Assembly: GCA_002633005.1 (NCBI GenBank)
Contig: NMRA01000383.1
Span: forward strand, 339,586-403,585
DNA: 64,000 bases
Reading direction: 5' to 3'
From: Phoronis australis
Taxonomy: Eukaryota > Phoronida > Phoronidae
The notes under the pieces were generated by a model, which made no database searches, was not told where the DNA came from, and was given only the letters and a program-made list of their open reading frames with translations. Shown one piece after another: positions 24,101-31,974 of the stretch. A program made the position numbers and the translations under genes. Positions within the stretch are counted from its first letter, which is position 1. Every line of letters begins with the position of its first letter.

Positions 24101-25507
24101 AAACCTTGGTCTATGCATTTTTTTTGTAAAAAAAATCTGTGTGTTTGGGTGGATTGCTGGGGGTGGGAGGTTACGCGTCGGAATTATGGACGCCCTGGAA
24201 TGTTGGGAACCCCATTTTGGACACCCTATTTTCGAAATCCTATATAAAGGCCTGAAGAGCGCAACATGTACGCGTGTGATATGAGGAGATGAAAGATGCG
24301 CACATATAACGCCTTTGTCACACATCGAGTGATGCTCAACTGATCCCACAGATGGAGTTTTATATCTGTGAATTTTTCATCTTATCAGTGGTAGCCAATG
24401 AGGATTTTAGATGCTGAAGTCCAGTCGCCACTCCTACTGGCATTTTCCGTAGATAATCCCATGGGCATGTATTCGGAAAATGAGAAATTTCAGACGTTTT
24501 AATATGAAATAAATGCCCGGCCGTTTATTCAGAAAGGGAGGCATGTCAATGGGAAGTCATAGGTTTCCTGACTTTGACATTTTCTAGTTAGACGAGTTTT
24601 TAAATTTTATGATAACAAATGCATAGTAGTTCGCCAGCACTTTGTTCGTTTTTATAAATGATAAATGCTCCAAAAACAGAATTTGTCACTAAAACTTGAT
24701 GCTTAGTAGGCTTTTAAGAGGAAAATTTCCAAATAAACGCTCCACTACTCTGGACACTTGACACTAGAAGTTGTAACACCAAATAAATGCCGATGGGTGT
24801 TTATTCGGCTAAATTTTCTGAATAAATAACATGGGCATTTCATCGGGTGGACTTATTTAGGGAAACACCGTTAGGTATTACCATTTTGTAAAATCATTGG
24901 ATAGCCGTCAGAAGCTTACCAGAAGGTGACCAAGGCGCGAGGAAAGAGTTCCGAAGAATGAGAACTTATGGTAAAACTTAACTAATTTGAGACATAATAT
25001 GGCCGACAAGTGAAATTTTATAACTCCTTCCACGGAATATGTGTAGCACAGATTTTAATGACATTCCATGTTCAATTTTAATGACATTCCATGTTCAATT
25101 TTAATGACATTCCATGTTCAATTTTAATGACATTCCATGTTTAAATTTAATGACATTCCGTGTTCAAATTTTATTCCACAGCTACCATCGAAAAAGTTTT
25201 GAAAAATTGCGGTCACGCACATCAATGTCAGAGAAGTCCTTGAAATTGAAAAGAGTACATTTGACAAGTCTGAAACTTAGACTTTACAGTAAAGATAACA
25301 ACCTTTCAGAAAAGAACTGTCAGTACCGGTACGTTCATGAGGGTAAAATTACGCTCAGCCTGTTAATAACAACAACAGGAAGGTTGTCAACCCTTAGACT
25401 TACCAATAACTTAGCCAAAATATAACTCAGTCGCTCTGTGATGTCACTTCTACTCCAGTTAGCTAAGTCTCCAACCAGAGAGGCCTGAGACATATTGCAC
25501 GTCACAC
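3..25507 (-). CDS. FIRRM: FIRRM (C1orf112) homologue, multi-exon gene, 3' end beyond the left edge
   Basis: This gene-level entry covers exons listed separately. The spliced translation follows recalled human C1orf112/FIRRM (DUF4487 family) from the start (MSQ..) nearly to the C-terminus. Landmarks in order are LAIRLLWDLHEM, TWKTLSK, SLCQEMDQSY, DDKTFQKSLKIL, AVDLWCFLAR and YSTAEM. FIRRM partners the AAA+ ATPase FIGNL1, which strips RAD51 from DNA in homologous recombination and crosslink repair; it is predicted to act in the nucleus. Most neighbouring exon pairs have matching splice phases. Three joins fail (exon 1-2, exon 11-13, exon 16-17), so a small exon is probably missing at each. Introns carry SINE, MITE and minisatellite insertions, and intron 1 is over 4.5 kb. 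FANCD2 and FANCI were considered and did not fit. The homology call is strong, the exact model moderate. Confidence 0.85.
549..645 (-). CDS. Candidate FIRRM exon 17
   Basis: A 97-nt open segment sits between GATAG and a GTGGAG donor and encodes SVTERHRILLFAICLICCML... Its outgoing phase fits the terminal visible exon. Its incoming phase does not fit exon 16, so either a tiny exon is missing or this is not an exon. Similarity to FIRRM is only in the hydrophobic pattern. Confidence 0.35.
1812..2021 (-). CDS. FIRRM: FIRRM exon 16
   Basis: The exon has 210 nt (70 codons), phase 0 at both ends, acceptor CTCCCACAG and donor CAG|GTATAT. It encodes ISHIDILANFAAAPCITPNQ and continues through LADVCCHLWECLD. 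The open frame runs further in both directions, but the splice sites bound the conserved part. Confidence 0.8.
2928..3098 (-). CDS. FIRRM: FIRRM exon 15
   Basis: The exon has 171 nt (57 codons), phase 0 at both ends, acceptor CTTTCAG and donor ATG|GTGAGT. It encodes VTLLETHPLTTNCLLWSQLP and continues to TSCTGWTAM. It aligns with the LPLWQHIS region of FIRRM. Confidence 0.8.
4472..4616 (-). CDS. FIRRM: FIRRM exon 14
   Basis: The exon has 145 nt, acceptor GCCTACAG and donor CAG|GTTAAG. It completes an Arg codon from exon 13 and continues YSTAEMVWIHCCFLCSLLRS..., ending LSPQQQ in phase 0. It matches the conserved RYGTAEL block of FIRRM. Confidence 0.85.
4964..5194. repeat. 32-bp minisatellite with a CACGTG E-box in each unit (about 7 copies)
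   Basis: The unit is close to CACGTGCACACAAGTAATTC followed by ACTGTAATGGGT. Each copy holds one CACGTG. It lies in the FIRRM intron between exons 13 and 14. Confidence 0.95.
5333..5430. repeat. 20-bp tandem repeat (about 5 copies)
   Basis: The unit is TTCCATTGTTCATAACACTG. The first copies are exact and the last two diverge. Confidence 0.9.
5573..5655 (-). CDS. FIRRM: FIRRM exon 13
   Basis: The exon has 83 nt, acceptor TTTTTTGCAG and donor CCAG|GTAAAA, phase 0 in and phase 2 out. It encodes ECCLLHNVLSFHPLRLILAV then DLWCFLAR. The DxWCFLAR motif is nearly identical to human FIRRM. Confidence 0.85.
6195..6447. repeat. 49-bp minisatellite (5 copies)
   Basis: The unit begins AGTGATATTATGGAGTA and ends GATAGGCCAGCAA. 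One unit has a 4-bp insertion. Open frames on both strands here come from the repeat. Confidence 0.92.
6905..7247. repeat. 34-bp minisatellite (about 10 copies)
   Basis: The unit is GTCACTTACAAGGGTCCAGG plus ATTTTGAGAAAACA. It lies about 200 bp upstream of the fibrinogen-like gene. Confidence 0.93.
7441..9198 (+). pseudogene. Secreted coiled-coil protein with CNTNAP-type fibrinogen-like domain, disrupted
   Basis: Exon 1 (7441-7921) encodes a signal peptide (MKMVTKLALLLSLSLAAS), a short Cys-containing stretch and a long charged coiled coil. Exon 2 (8593-9198) encodes a fibrinogen-like domain of the contactin-associated-protein type (GDYIIDPDG, PYVVECSM, YSRDGTQMKYWGG, CACNCEAND-like cysteines, LPVTQLAFGD, GPLICYN). 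The donor G|GTAAGA and acceptor TTCTAG agree in phase. Two lesions break the frame. A TAG at 7861-7863 interrupts an otherwise open coiled coil that continues GEKKLKQENNALVRAVKSL to the donor. A one-base insertion or two-base deletion near 8847 separates YNATMSQMVA from YCQQFLKHEC. The product would be extracellular, possibly matrix-like. Either this is a young pseudogene or the assembly has errors. Confidence 0.8.
8400..8556 (-). CDS. FIRRM: FIRRM exon 11 (inside intron of the opposite-strand gene)
   Basis: The exon has 157 nt, acceptor TTTCAAAG, phase 1 in, and a GTAGTC donor, phase 2 out. It encodes QVAIKVLDIDSMPQKICYTF... The VLDIDSMPQK part resembles the MDKLPSQPKE part of human FIRRM. 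It lies wholly within the intron of the plus-strand fibrinogen-like gene. The following FIRRM exon (about 40 residues) was not found. Confidence 0.55.
11447..13330. repeat. Direct duplication, copy B
   Basis: This ~1.88 kb segment is nearly identical to 13443-15345 and starts with the same ACTCAGTGGATACAAAAC. It contains FIRRM exon 10 copy B and ends in a 32-bp minisatellite. Differences are scattered substitutions and a few short indels. Confidence 0.9.
12612..12757 (-). CDS. FIRRM: FIRRM exon 10, copy B (in duplicated segment)
   Basis: This is a second, equally open copy of exon 10, with acceptor TTTTGAAG and donor AGTG|GTAGGT. Compared with copy A I see about five synonymous changes and one replacement (TQ here, TK there). 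That pattern is typical of alleles or of a recent duplication under constraint. Confidence 0.7.
13225..13345. repeat. 32-bp CACGTG minisatellite beside duplication copy B
   Basis: The unit is close to GAAGCACGTGTATCAAATTA plus CTACAACAGAGG. Three or four copies are present and most carry CACGTG. Confidence 0.88.
13390..13442. other. Assembly gap (53 N)
   Basis: A run of 53 N separates the two copies of the 1.9-kb duplication. Confidence 0.99.
13443..15345. repeat. Direct duplication, copy A
   Basis: This copy starts at the first base after the N gap. That position suggests a haplotype placed twice by the assembler, although a real tandem duplication is possible. It contains FIRRM exon 10 copy A. 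Confidence 0.9.
14610..14755 (-). CDS. FIRRM: FIRRM exon 10, copy A (in duplicated segment)
   Basis: The exon has 146 nt. It completes an Arg codon from exon 9 and encodes YLRPCMTAPSIPNEYTKSIE followed by SQLMTGVKLLVGILIGDEAF, ending in phase 1. It is intact, with the same splice sites as copy B at 12612-12757. Because 146 is not a multiple of three, including both copies in one mRNA would break the frame. Confidence 0.7.
15205..15350. repeat. 32-bp CACGTG minisatellite beside FIRRM exon 9
   Basis: This is the same unit as at 13225-13345, in about 4.5 copies. It ends within a few bases of the exon 9 donor. Confidence 0.9.
15355..15506 (-). CDS. FIRRM: FIRRM exon 9
   Basis: The exon has 152 nt, starts in phase 0 after ATGAAAG and ends in phase 2 at TTCAG|GTAATT. 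It encodes RLSQGDDKTFQKSLKILSFQ... and matches the FQK-x-LK segment of FIRRM. The acceptor has a weak pyrimidine tract and was chosen for phase. The donor lies directly beside a 32-bp minisatellite. Confidence 0.75.
16205..16432 (-). mobile_element. tRNA-derived SINE, copy 1
   Basis: On the minus strand the head reads GAGGAGGCAGTGTGGCTTAG, then box A-like TGGCTTAGTGAG, and box B GGGTTCGAGTCCC. A body shared with 40489-40692 follows (AGGTCTCCAGCTCTTCAGC-like and TTGGTTCCAGGTCACC-like parts). A plain tRNA is unlikely because the body is repeated. Confidence 0.8.
16708..16843 (-). CDS. FIRRM: FIRRM exon 8
   Basis: The exon has 136 nt, acceptor ATTGCAG and donor CAG|GTAAGC. It encodes LCSHYRSLLIEHLDARPMIS, then SLCQEMDQSYSHLF, and ends in phase 0. 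It closely matches human FIRRM around its SLCED segment. Confidence 0.82.
17168..17532. repeat. Foldback element with a perfect 39-bp inner palindrome
   Basis: The inner arms 17320-17358 and 17366-17404 are exact inverse complements around a 7-base loop. Outer arms (about 17168-17265 and 17405-17520) are also inverted copies with few mismatches. The arms have the structure of a foldback MITE. It lies in the FIRRM intron between exons 7 and 8. Confidence 0.92.
17659..17743 (-). CDS. FIRRM: FIRRM exon 7
   Basis: The exon has 85 nt, acceptor ATTTCAG and donor TCTAA|GTATGA. It encodes CYGFHELTKVVSQLDAKIM and ends TTWKTLSK across the junction. This internal donor was chosen over a later GTGGCC because only it gives the phase exon 8 needs. 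Confidence 0.78.
18633..18708 (-). CDS. FIRRM: FIRRM exon 6
   Basis: The exon has 76 nt, starts in phase 0 after TTTTCAG and ends in phase 1 at the strong donor ACAA|GTAAGT. It encodes IFTALIDKIHLDKDSSPK... The one-base carry is completed by exon 7. Confidence 0.78.
18788..18850. repeat. Intronic short repeat GGACACAATAAGGCGGACA family
   Basis: GGGACACAATAAGGCGGACA followed by GGTGAAATTTCATTTT. Sister copies are at 5780-5832, 19218-19285, 20528-20600 and 24968-25030, all within FIRRM introns. Confidence 0.7.
19427..19513 (-). CDS. FIRRM: FIRRM exon 5
   Basis: The exon has 87 nt (29 codons), phase 0 at both ends, acceptor TTTTTAG and donor ATG|GTATTT. It encodes DSGSLYGDLLGSVSEKLSAM followed by FKRTHSLQM, and corresponds to a conserved FIRRM stretch containing a Tyr-Ser-Leu-Gln region. 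Confidence 0.8.
19955..20092 (-). CDS. FIRRM: FIRRM exon 4
   Basis: The exon has 138 nt (46 codons), phase 0 at both ends, acceptor GTTCCAG and donor CAG|GTAACA. It encodes LAIRLLWDLHEMIQHML... and ends KNSYKHCQ, a helical-repeat segment that aligns with the FIRRM N-terminal third. Confidence 0.8.
20254..20355 (-). CDS. FIRRM: FIRRM exon 3
   Basis: The exon has 102 nt (34 codons), phase 0 at both ends, acceptor AATTCAG and donor GAG|GTAGGC. It encodes VCVVFDQTLCGVCDLL... and ends MDHLE. It joins exons 2 and 4 in frame. Confidence 0.8.
20791..20879 (-). CDS. FIRRM: FIRRM exon 2
   Basis: The acceptor is TTGACAG and the donor AAG|GTAGAG. The exon needs one base carried in and encodes VLDCVTKYVLPSVDPTS..., ending in phase 0. 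Exon 1 ends in phase 0, so a short exon of about a dozen residues is probably missing between 20.9 and 25.4 kb; human FIRRM has extra residues there. Confidence 0.75.
20896..21050. mobile_element. Partial MITE copy next to the CTCF-motif array
   Basis: GCTTGGAGTGATCAATGAC and GATGATGTATTGTTCCACAA match the start of the copies at 22642 and 29117. The far end is missing where the tandem array begins. Confidence 0.65.
21040..22560. repeat. Degenerate ~445-bp tandem repeat with CTCF-like motifs
   Basis: About 3.4 diverged monomers share GGCCACTAGGTGGCGCAAA, GAAAATCTGTTAAGGACC and CCTTTGAGCGGTTTGGTTGA. Each monomer itself has three sub-blocks led by a CCACTAG-N-NGGC motif. It lies in FIRRM intron 1, and related pieces recur at 25.7-27.7 kb. 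Confidence 0.85.
22642..22907. mobile_element. MITE copy of the CAAGGCTTGGAA family
   Basis: The sequence starts CAAGGCTTGGAATAACCAAT and ends GAAAATTCCAAGACCTG, and shares an internal AATTTCCAGGTGATGTA block with the copy at 29117. Confidence 0.7.
25053..25165. repeat. 23-bp tandem repeat (5 copies)
   Basis: The unit is AATGACATTCCATGTTCAAT plus TTT, in FIRRM intron 1. Confidence 0.9.
25404..25507 (-). CDS. FIRRM: FIRRM exon 1 (first coding exon)
   Basis: The exon opens after TTGTTGCAG and includes 14 nt of leader. ATG is at 25493-25491 and the exon encodes 30 residues beginning MSQASLVGDLANW and ending in phase 0 at TTG|GTAAGTC. The acceptor implies a non-coding upstream exon, which I did not locate. 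The start is chosen because human FIRRM also begins MSQ and has a similarly placed Trp. Confidence 0.7.
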
Positions 25508-25724
25508 CTGCAACAACAGAACACTGTTGACAGATTAGGCAGCAAGACACTGAGAAGCTGGACAGTCAATAGGTAGCGCTGGTGTATCAGGACTCGCATA
25601 CCAATCATAGATCATGTGAAACGCTTGGTAAAAGGTACTGTAACAATGGTTTTCATTGGGTGTTGGGAAAATGACACATGACAGACCTCACATCCAACAC
25701 GATCTGTGCGTTGAGACATGTACA

Positions 25725-27080
25725 ACTAACAAGAGCAAGGCGGAGCATTGAAATGCACCCACGACAGCACCTCAAACGGTATCATGGGCATTTTAGTATC
25801 ATAAAAATGGCGAATAGATGGTGCAGAATGCGTCACATATGTCAGGATATAGACAGTAGCGCCGTCTCTGTAATACACCAAGTATTTGCCAACTTTTATG
25901 AAAATAAGCTAAGGAACTCCTAAAGGCTCTTTCATGCTAATGTCGACGCATCGATGTTTCGGGGAGTTGAGGTCAGTACGAACGGTTAACAGTCCTGGAT
26001 CGAGCATCGGCATTGATATCAACGGTCAACTTTGGTTGAATAATAACGAATTAAATTAGAAGTAAGTTTTATGTCAATTAACACATGTAAATGTTCTGAA
26101 ATTATTACATTAAAGAAAGTCATAACTAAATGGGATGCATCAGCACTACCTTGTGATTACTTCGATGATGACGTCACCTAACCTTTACTTCGATGTCCGT
26201 TAACTACCGAAGCCAGCATGAACGGTTCAGTTAACTTTGTAGTTTACAATCACGCTCCACTCAGACCGGAGTTAAATCAATATGAAAAGGGCCTTAAAAT
26301 ACAGAGGCAAACGTAAAAAAAAACAATTAAAACTAAGGGGCACAGCTATTAAAACTAAGGGGCACAGCTATTCAATTCGATTGGTCTGAAACTCATCATC
26401 AGTTGTGTCAAAGATCCTTCAAAGGATTAAAGAAATACAGCTATAGATGCCAATAGTCAAAATTGCCCCTAGGGAGCACCAGAATAGTTGAACACATCTA
26501 ACAAACAACGTCAGTCAGTCTTTGCATCAGGAACACAACCGTCAATTTTCATCCTTTGATTGGTTTGGCAGATAGAGAAGCAGATGCCAAAAACAACAAA
26601 CATTTTTAAATGGCCACAAGGTGGCACAGAAACCATCAAACCTGTCCGAAAATGAGGCCGTTGTCGTCTCCTGAATAGAAGCCTATTTGCAGAATTTCAT
26701 GAAAATACAATTTCATAAATAAATTTCAAAGCCAGAGAGGCAAAGTAAAAAACATTTTCCACTAGGGAGCAAACTTGTATTTGTATCACTTGGACACTTA
26801 TTTATCATCGCTACACATCTTTCAAATTTCACAAAGCTCCTTCAAAGGGAGGATGGAAATAAATGCAAAACAACAAAAAGCAACTAAGTGGCACAGAAAA
26901 CATATCTGTCCGAAAATTGGAAGGCATTGTCGACTCCTTAATAGAAACCTTTTTGCGGAATTTCATGAACACATTAATGCACTCTGCAGATACAGAGGGA
27001 AACATAAAAACAAATTTACCACTAGGGGTATAGGTATTTGTTGGAAGCATGAAAACTTTGAGACATCCACTTGAGAAAAC
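25725..27080. repeat. Diverged pieces of the CTCF-motif repeat family
   Basis: Blocks such as CCTTTGATTGGTTTGGCAGA, GGCCACAAGGTGGCAC and CCACTAGGGAGCA match the 21-22.5 kb array at lower similarity. Further traces occur at 27400-27700. This is the intergenic region upstream of FIRRM. Confidence 0.7.
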
Positions 27081-27385
27081 AGATCAAGTTTGAGTCTAAT
27101 ACTGGAATTAAAACTTACAAAAATTAGCGACGTTGTATCCTCATCTCACGGACTTCAGCTTGGCTTGTGACGTCATTGTTAAATAAAAGAGGCGTCTTAT
27201 GATTCGATTTGTCACACGTGTGGGANGAGAAGTACTGACGTCAATGCCGCGCCGTTTAGCCAAAACGCCACCAATTGGCCAGAATAACGATAACGTCACA
27301 AGCCAAGCTGAAGTCCATGAGATGCGGACGCAACGTCGCTAATTTTTGTAAGTTTTAATTCCAGTACTAGACTCAAACTTGATCT
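27081..27385. mobile_element. Foldback MITE with ~95-bp inverted arms
   Basis: It starts AGATCAAGTTTGAGTC and ends GACTCAAACTTGATCT. The left arm (27081 to about 27182) is the near-perfect inverse of the right arm (about 27285-27385). The centre holds about 100 bp and one N. It sits within the CTCF-motif repeat region. Confidence 0.9.
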
Positions 27386-27859
27386 ATTGGTATTTGTATG
27401 AGTTGGACACTCGTTACCGCTTGTCGTCAGCACTATAGGAATACATGTTTCAAATTTCGCAAAGCTCCTTCAGGAGATTCGGCCACAGACACAGAAGAGA
27501 ATCCCCACTAATGGGCAACACACAGTATTCAAACCTGTCCAAAAGTCAACGCCAGTCATAGCCTTCTGATAAAAACACATCAAATTCTGTAAAATTCCAT
27601 AACAATCCTTTGCGTGGTGTGCCAGATAGAGAGGCGGACGTCAGAAAAGGGACGTAAAAATAACAAAAATGGCCATAAGGTGGCGTACAATCCATCTGAA
27701 AATGGAATGGCATCATCGCTTCTAAGACATAGTCCCAAGCCCTCCTATTTCTCACATCCGTGGCTACTTCAGGGGTGCAATGGGAACTTCTGAACAAATC
27801 CTTCTCCAAATGTTCAAAATTCATTTTCAGCAAAGTTCACAAGTCAGAATACACTTGCA

Positions 27860-28011
27860 TGGGTGGACCCAGGATTTTGAGTTAGGGGGGGCAGGGTATT
27901 AGCCAGGATTTTGCCTGTCAGACATTGGTACTCCCCGAACTGCCCAATGGAATCCTGGAGAATTTTAGGGGGGAGCATGGCCCCCTTGGCCCCCCTCTAA
28001 ATCCACCACTG
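27860..28011. mobile_element. Short MITE, GGATCCAGGATTTTGAG family, copy 1
   Basis: It reads GTGGACCCAGGATTTTGAGT, then TAGCCAGGATTTTGCC, then a C-rich end CCCCCTCTAAATCCACCACT. The ends are inverted (cf. GCGGATCC / AATCCGCC). The same family is at 37217, 61414 and the right edge. Confidence 0.8.
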
Positions 28012-28077
28012 ACTTGGATGTTAAGTATGAGCCTTAGCTTAAAAGTTGGAAAAAAAGCTTCAAATATTAGTCACTAG

Positions 28078-28508
28078 GTGTATAATCAGAACATTCAAAA
28101 TGACAAGAAAGTATTGTGCCCATTTCTAAGACATATGCTTCCTCAATCATTTTGTGCTTTCAAACAAAACAACAGTTTTGTACCAGCTGAGACACTCAAT
28201 GATTTTGTAAACAAGTGGATCAAATTTGAGTACAAGGAAATCCTCGTTAATTTGGTGAAAAGTTTTTGTGACAAAACGGAACTAATACATCACAAACAGT
28301 CAGTGTTACAGGAATCATGTGTCGCGCTGATCAAGGAAGCATCGAGTCAATGCTGAGCCTTGGAGTAGAAAACCAATTTCAGTTCCGCATAACAGTGCTC
28401 AAAGAAAGAGGCCATGTGCTGCCTACAGAATGTATCATTTGTCAGAAAAGGATGAGGGTTACAACTTACAAACAACAACGCAAAGAAAAGGAAATCTTCC
28501 AACTTTGA
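28078..28508 (+). other. Possible coding remnant upstream of FIRRM
   Basis: Two overlapping frames (28078-28356 and 28317-28508) give FRHMLPQSFCAFKQNNSF-like sequence and ERGHVLPTECIICQKRM with a Cys pair. The residue mix looks protein-like rather than random. No splice model or family was recognised. Confidence 0.25.
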
Positions 28509-29116
28509 AACATTAACTGATAAGTACCTTAGCTGAAAAAAAGTGTGAATTGCAGTTAAAAACCTCTAATTTTGGACATAAGTCCGAGCTTGTCCCTAAT
28601 TTATGAAATTTGTACTCAGTTGGCCACCCCAAACTCAAGGCATTGGCGACAGTTTTTACTAAACGTGTGTTATTGTACTGCTTTTGATGAATTTACAAGT
28701 TTATTTTCAGACCATGTTAAGAAAAAATGAAGTATTTGGAATTTGAGACATATAAAGGCCATGTTCCAAATTCCAAAATCAAAAAAATTCAATTTTAGCT
28801 CAGATGTTGGCGTTCCAAATTTTGGAGACGGTCCAGAACTGGAGAATTGCTAGCGCAGACTAAAAAATTGTTTGTTCTTTCAGTTACACACCCTCTAAAA
28901 CAACAGGATGCATCGGAATAAACGTTTGTGGTATGTTAGACATTTTTCAACTTCACACAAAAACCATTGTCAAAATGGCCATTCTTCAAAGGCTGAACTG
29001 CAGCCTAAAGCTCAAAATTTTAGCAAATAAATGACCTTTGAACTAATGATGTACCTCGTGGGCTCACATGACTTGCATCATGCAGTGTTATTCCGCAGCA
29101 CCAGGTCACAATACAG

Positions 29117-29333
29117 ACAAAGCTTGGAATGACCAACGATACAAAAGAGAAAAATTTTTCAGGTGATGTGTCATTCCACAAATAAGTAGGCTTGTGTGGT
29201 AGTAAAATTTAACACGAATAAAGTCAAAATAATGATAAAAAAGAGATGAAAAAAGAGGAAACTGGATATCAAAAAAGAGGAAATCGAAACCAAAAAAGGA
29301 AATCATCTTAAAAGAGGAAAATTCCAAGCCCTG
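29117..29333. mobile_element. MITE with AGCTTGGAA/TTCCAAGCCCTG ends
   Basis: It is A-rich inside (AAAGAGGAAA motifs) with inverted ends. Related copies are at 22642-22907 (full) and 20896-21050 (partial). Confidence 0.7.
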
Positions 29334-29880
29334 TACTGGACACAGTTCAGTGATTTGCAGCGGATCCTTTTTGTCACAAAGCTCGTTCTTAAAAACATTT
29401 GGCAACTTTGAAGCGACCTCAGATTCACATTGTCGCTATACAGTGTGCTCCCAATTAATTTGGCCAAGACAGCGCAGACTGAAAATTCCAATTAAGTGAT
29501 AACTTAAAGTGTACTATGAAAACCTCTTATTTGGTGAGCCGATTTGGCCTACCGCCATTTAAAATACACCGGATGAAATTTGTGTGATAGGAAGTATTGT
29601 AGCCCCTAGACAGCCTGCCGGGGGGCTACGTGTTACCTATATATCACCTCCGGACGTGAATGTAATTGCCTATGTCCATTGCTGGTACTAACGAAAGACC
29701 AATTTCAAAACCAGATGACGTCGTATAAACCTAAGACAAACTCACACAAACCCTTGAGTTTATATGTGCCTCGATCAAGGTAGCATTGAACACTTAGCCT
29801 GAGGCATCAGCCAGTTTGCATGCACTCCAAAAATAGTAAAACCTATATGTAGCCTAGGCTTGGAGGCAGTATCTAGGTAG

Positions 29881-30885
29881 CAGGGCTCGACGCTAATAAA
29901 ATCGCCAGGTCGCATTTTGCGACCTAGCCAAAATCCCAGGTCGCATTTTCAAAATCCAGCTCGCATTCGTAAATGCCAGGTCGCAAAATTTTCCCGCCAT
30001 TTTTACGCGCCAAAACAGATTTTTTAGATCATCGGGAAAATGTTTAGATTATGCTCTTACCTGCAGCGTTAAATACTCACAAATTTCGGATTTCAAAATT
30101 GACTTCATTCATGCAGGTACGGCCTTACTGTTCTTCACGACCGCCATTGAAAGTCTCTAGAGNTATTTCGCGCACGTAGCCCCAGAAACAAGTAAAGGGT
30201 TTGAGAATTTCTTGGCAAATTAAAAGTAAAGACGTGACCGTCGTTTGACGATTAACAAGGTTGTCATTATCACTTTGGCTGTCTTAATACGATAAAAGGA
30301 GAAGCATACCTCAGTCTAAGTCACGATTGTCTGCCGGGACCGATTGCGCGCTAATGGTGCAGCAGTGCGATATCAGGGATATTGTCGTGGATATTTGGTA
30401 CATGTAATAAGGACATCTTATGTGAAAAATTAGCATTTTTGTCCACCACAAAGTTTGGTAAGTTGATCGCTTAAGAATTAATAGAAACACTGTTGTTTTG
30501 TGAAGTTTTATCACGTGTAAGCATTGGCCTGAAACTTTCTTCGGCGAATCCGGTAATTTACAAAAGTGGCCAAAAGTGTTAGCCAATGAAACGCATCAAA
30601 GATCGATTCTGCATATCCCATGTTCACGCGACTTGCTTACAAGTCATCGGGAGGCCTGTTCTCAGTTAGTGTTCTTTTGAACTTGTATTTGGCAACAACC
30701 AAATAACGGTCGGATTAACAAGAGCTGCTGCCAGGTATCTGTTGAGAAGTGTAAAAACTCAGCTCGCATTCGTTGGAAATTCCAGGTCGCATTTTGCGAC
30801 TTTATACGAGCTGACCAAAATCTCAGCTCGCATTTCCAAATTTCAGGTCGCAAATGCGACCTGCACCTCGTTATGTCGAGCCCTG
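29881..30885. mobile_element. hAT-like non-autonomous DNA transposon, 1005 bp
   Basis: The ends are CAGGGCTCGAC and GTCGAGCCCTG, with subterminal AGGTCGCATTTTGCGACCT-like palindromes. The flanks show GGTAG on both sides; hAT elements usually duplicate 8 bp, so the superfamily is tentative. No transposase is visible. Confidence 0.75.
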
Positions 30886-31732
30886 GGTAGGTGTTGCATG
30901 TAGGCTCAGTGAACGTGGTTTGTTTGTATTTGTGAACATGCTGGGATTGAGAAAAGACCACTTGCTCGGCTGTAGCTACACTCGTCTTCAAGATAGCGCC
31001 CCCTGTTGCAATTGTACATTGCTGGGTAGTGACAGAGACATTGGCTGCAATTTCAGGAAGTCCTCAAACAAGCCAGAATTGCAGAAAAACTACTTGTTTG
31101 ACAAAACTTTTGGACCACATTTTTGGCATGTGTAAGAAACTTGCTTTCAGAATCTAATATTGGCTTATCTATAGGCAGCCAGCTAGCTGCATGAAGACTA
31201 TCGTCAAAATACAGCAAGGTACCACTGTGTTTCCAGCTCCATTAGACCCGGAAATTTCACACAGCCAGAGTAGTTCTGCTCGTCACCACATCATGAAACT
31301 GATATCAACATGAAGAGCTAATGACCTGCGGAGATGCATACAAAATCTGGGGGTCAACCAACACTCACCTTGCCCATTGCAACCATTTAAATGAAAAACA
31401 ATCTAATAAATGTCATTTTCTTGCATACTAATTCTCCGTCTATTGTAAAAAAAGAAGGCCTGTCATTGTTTTGAAAACAGCACGCTCTTGACAAGCACAT
31501 GCACCATTCACTAATTTCCTTGCAACATTTTTAGGAGACGATAGCAGCTTTGACGCAACAACAAAATTTGTTCTGAAATTCGATTTGCTTGAATTAAAAT
31601 ACTAAAAACTTGTAACGAAATTAAACCAGTTCCGATAATTTGTTGCGACATGTACGCAACCGCATGAAAGAACAGTTGATTGAAAAATCTTCCAAAAAAG
31701 AAACTGGCCAAAAGGTGGCGCAATACAGCGCG

Positions 31733-31850
31733 CGGCAGGTGGTATGATATAATATCCCCTGGTAGATAATGGGTCGGAGTATTTGTTGGAGTTGGAAGGA
31801 ATTAAATACATTGACGACCTCCTAAGGTGTCCCTCAACAGCGAAAATGTT
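31733..31850. repeat. Dispersed repeat GAGTTGGAAGGAATTAAA family
   Basis: GTTGGAAGGAATTAAATACA plus TTGACGACCTCCTAAGGTGT. Copies are at 35594-35680 and 37446-37560. The copy at 37446 lies in the CARD-DD intron. Confidence 0.75.
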
Positions 31851-31974
31851 TCAAAAGAGCCTGCTGGTCCCTACTCAGCAAAGATCCCAAAAACAAAAAA
31901 TAATCAACAGTTTCTAAAAATCGTGACCCAAGGCATCACGGAAGCGACATCACCAGGGTGTTGCACAATCCGCA

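Noticed and set aside
1-25507. Assignment of the large minus-strand gene to FANCD2 or FANCI
   Set aside because: Both were considered because of the helical-repeat look, but exon sequences did not align with what I recall of either, while DxWCFLAR, RYxTAE and the MSQ start fit FIRRM.
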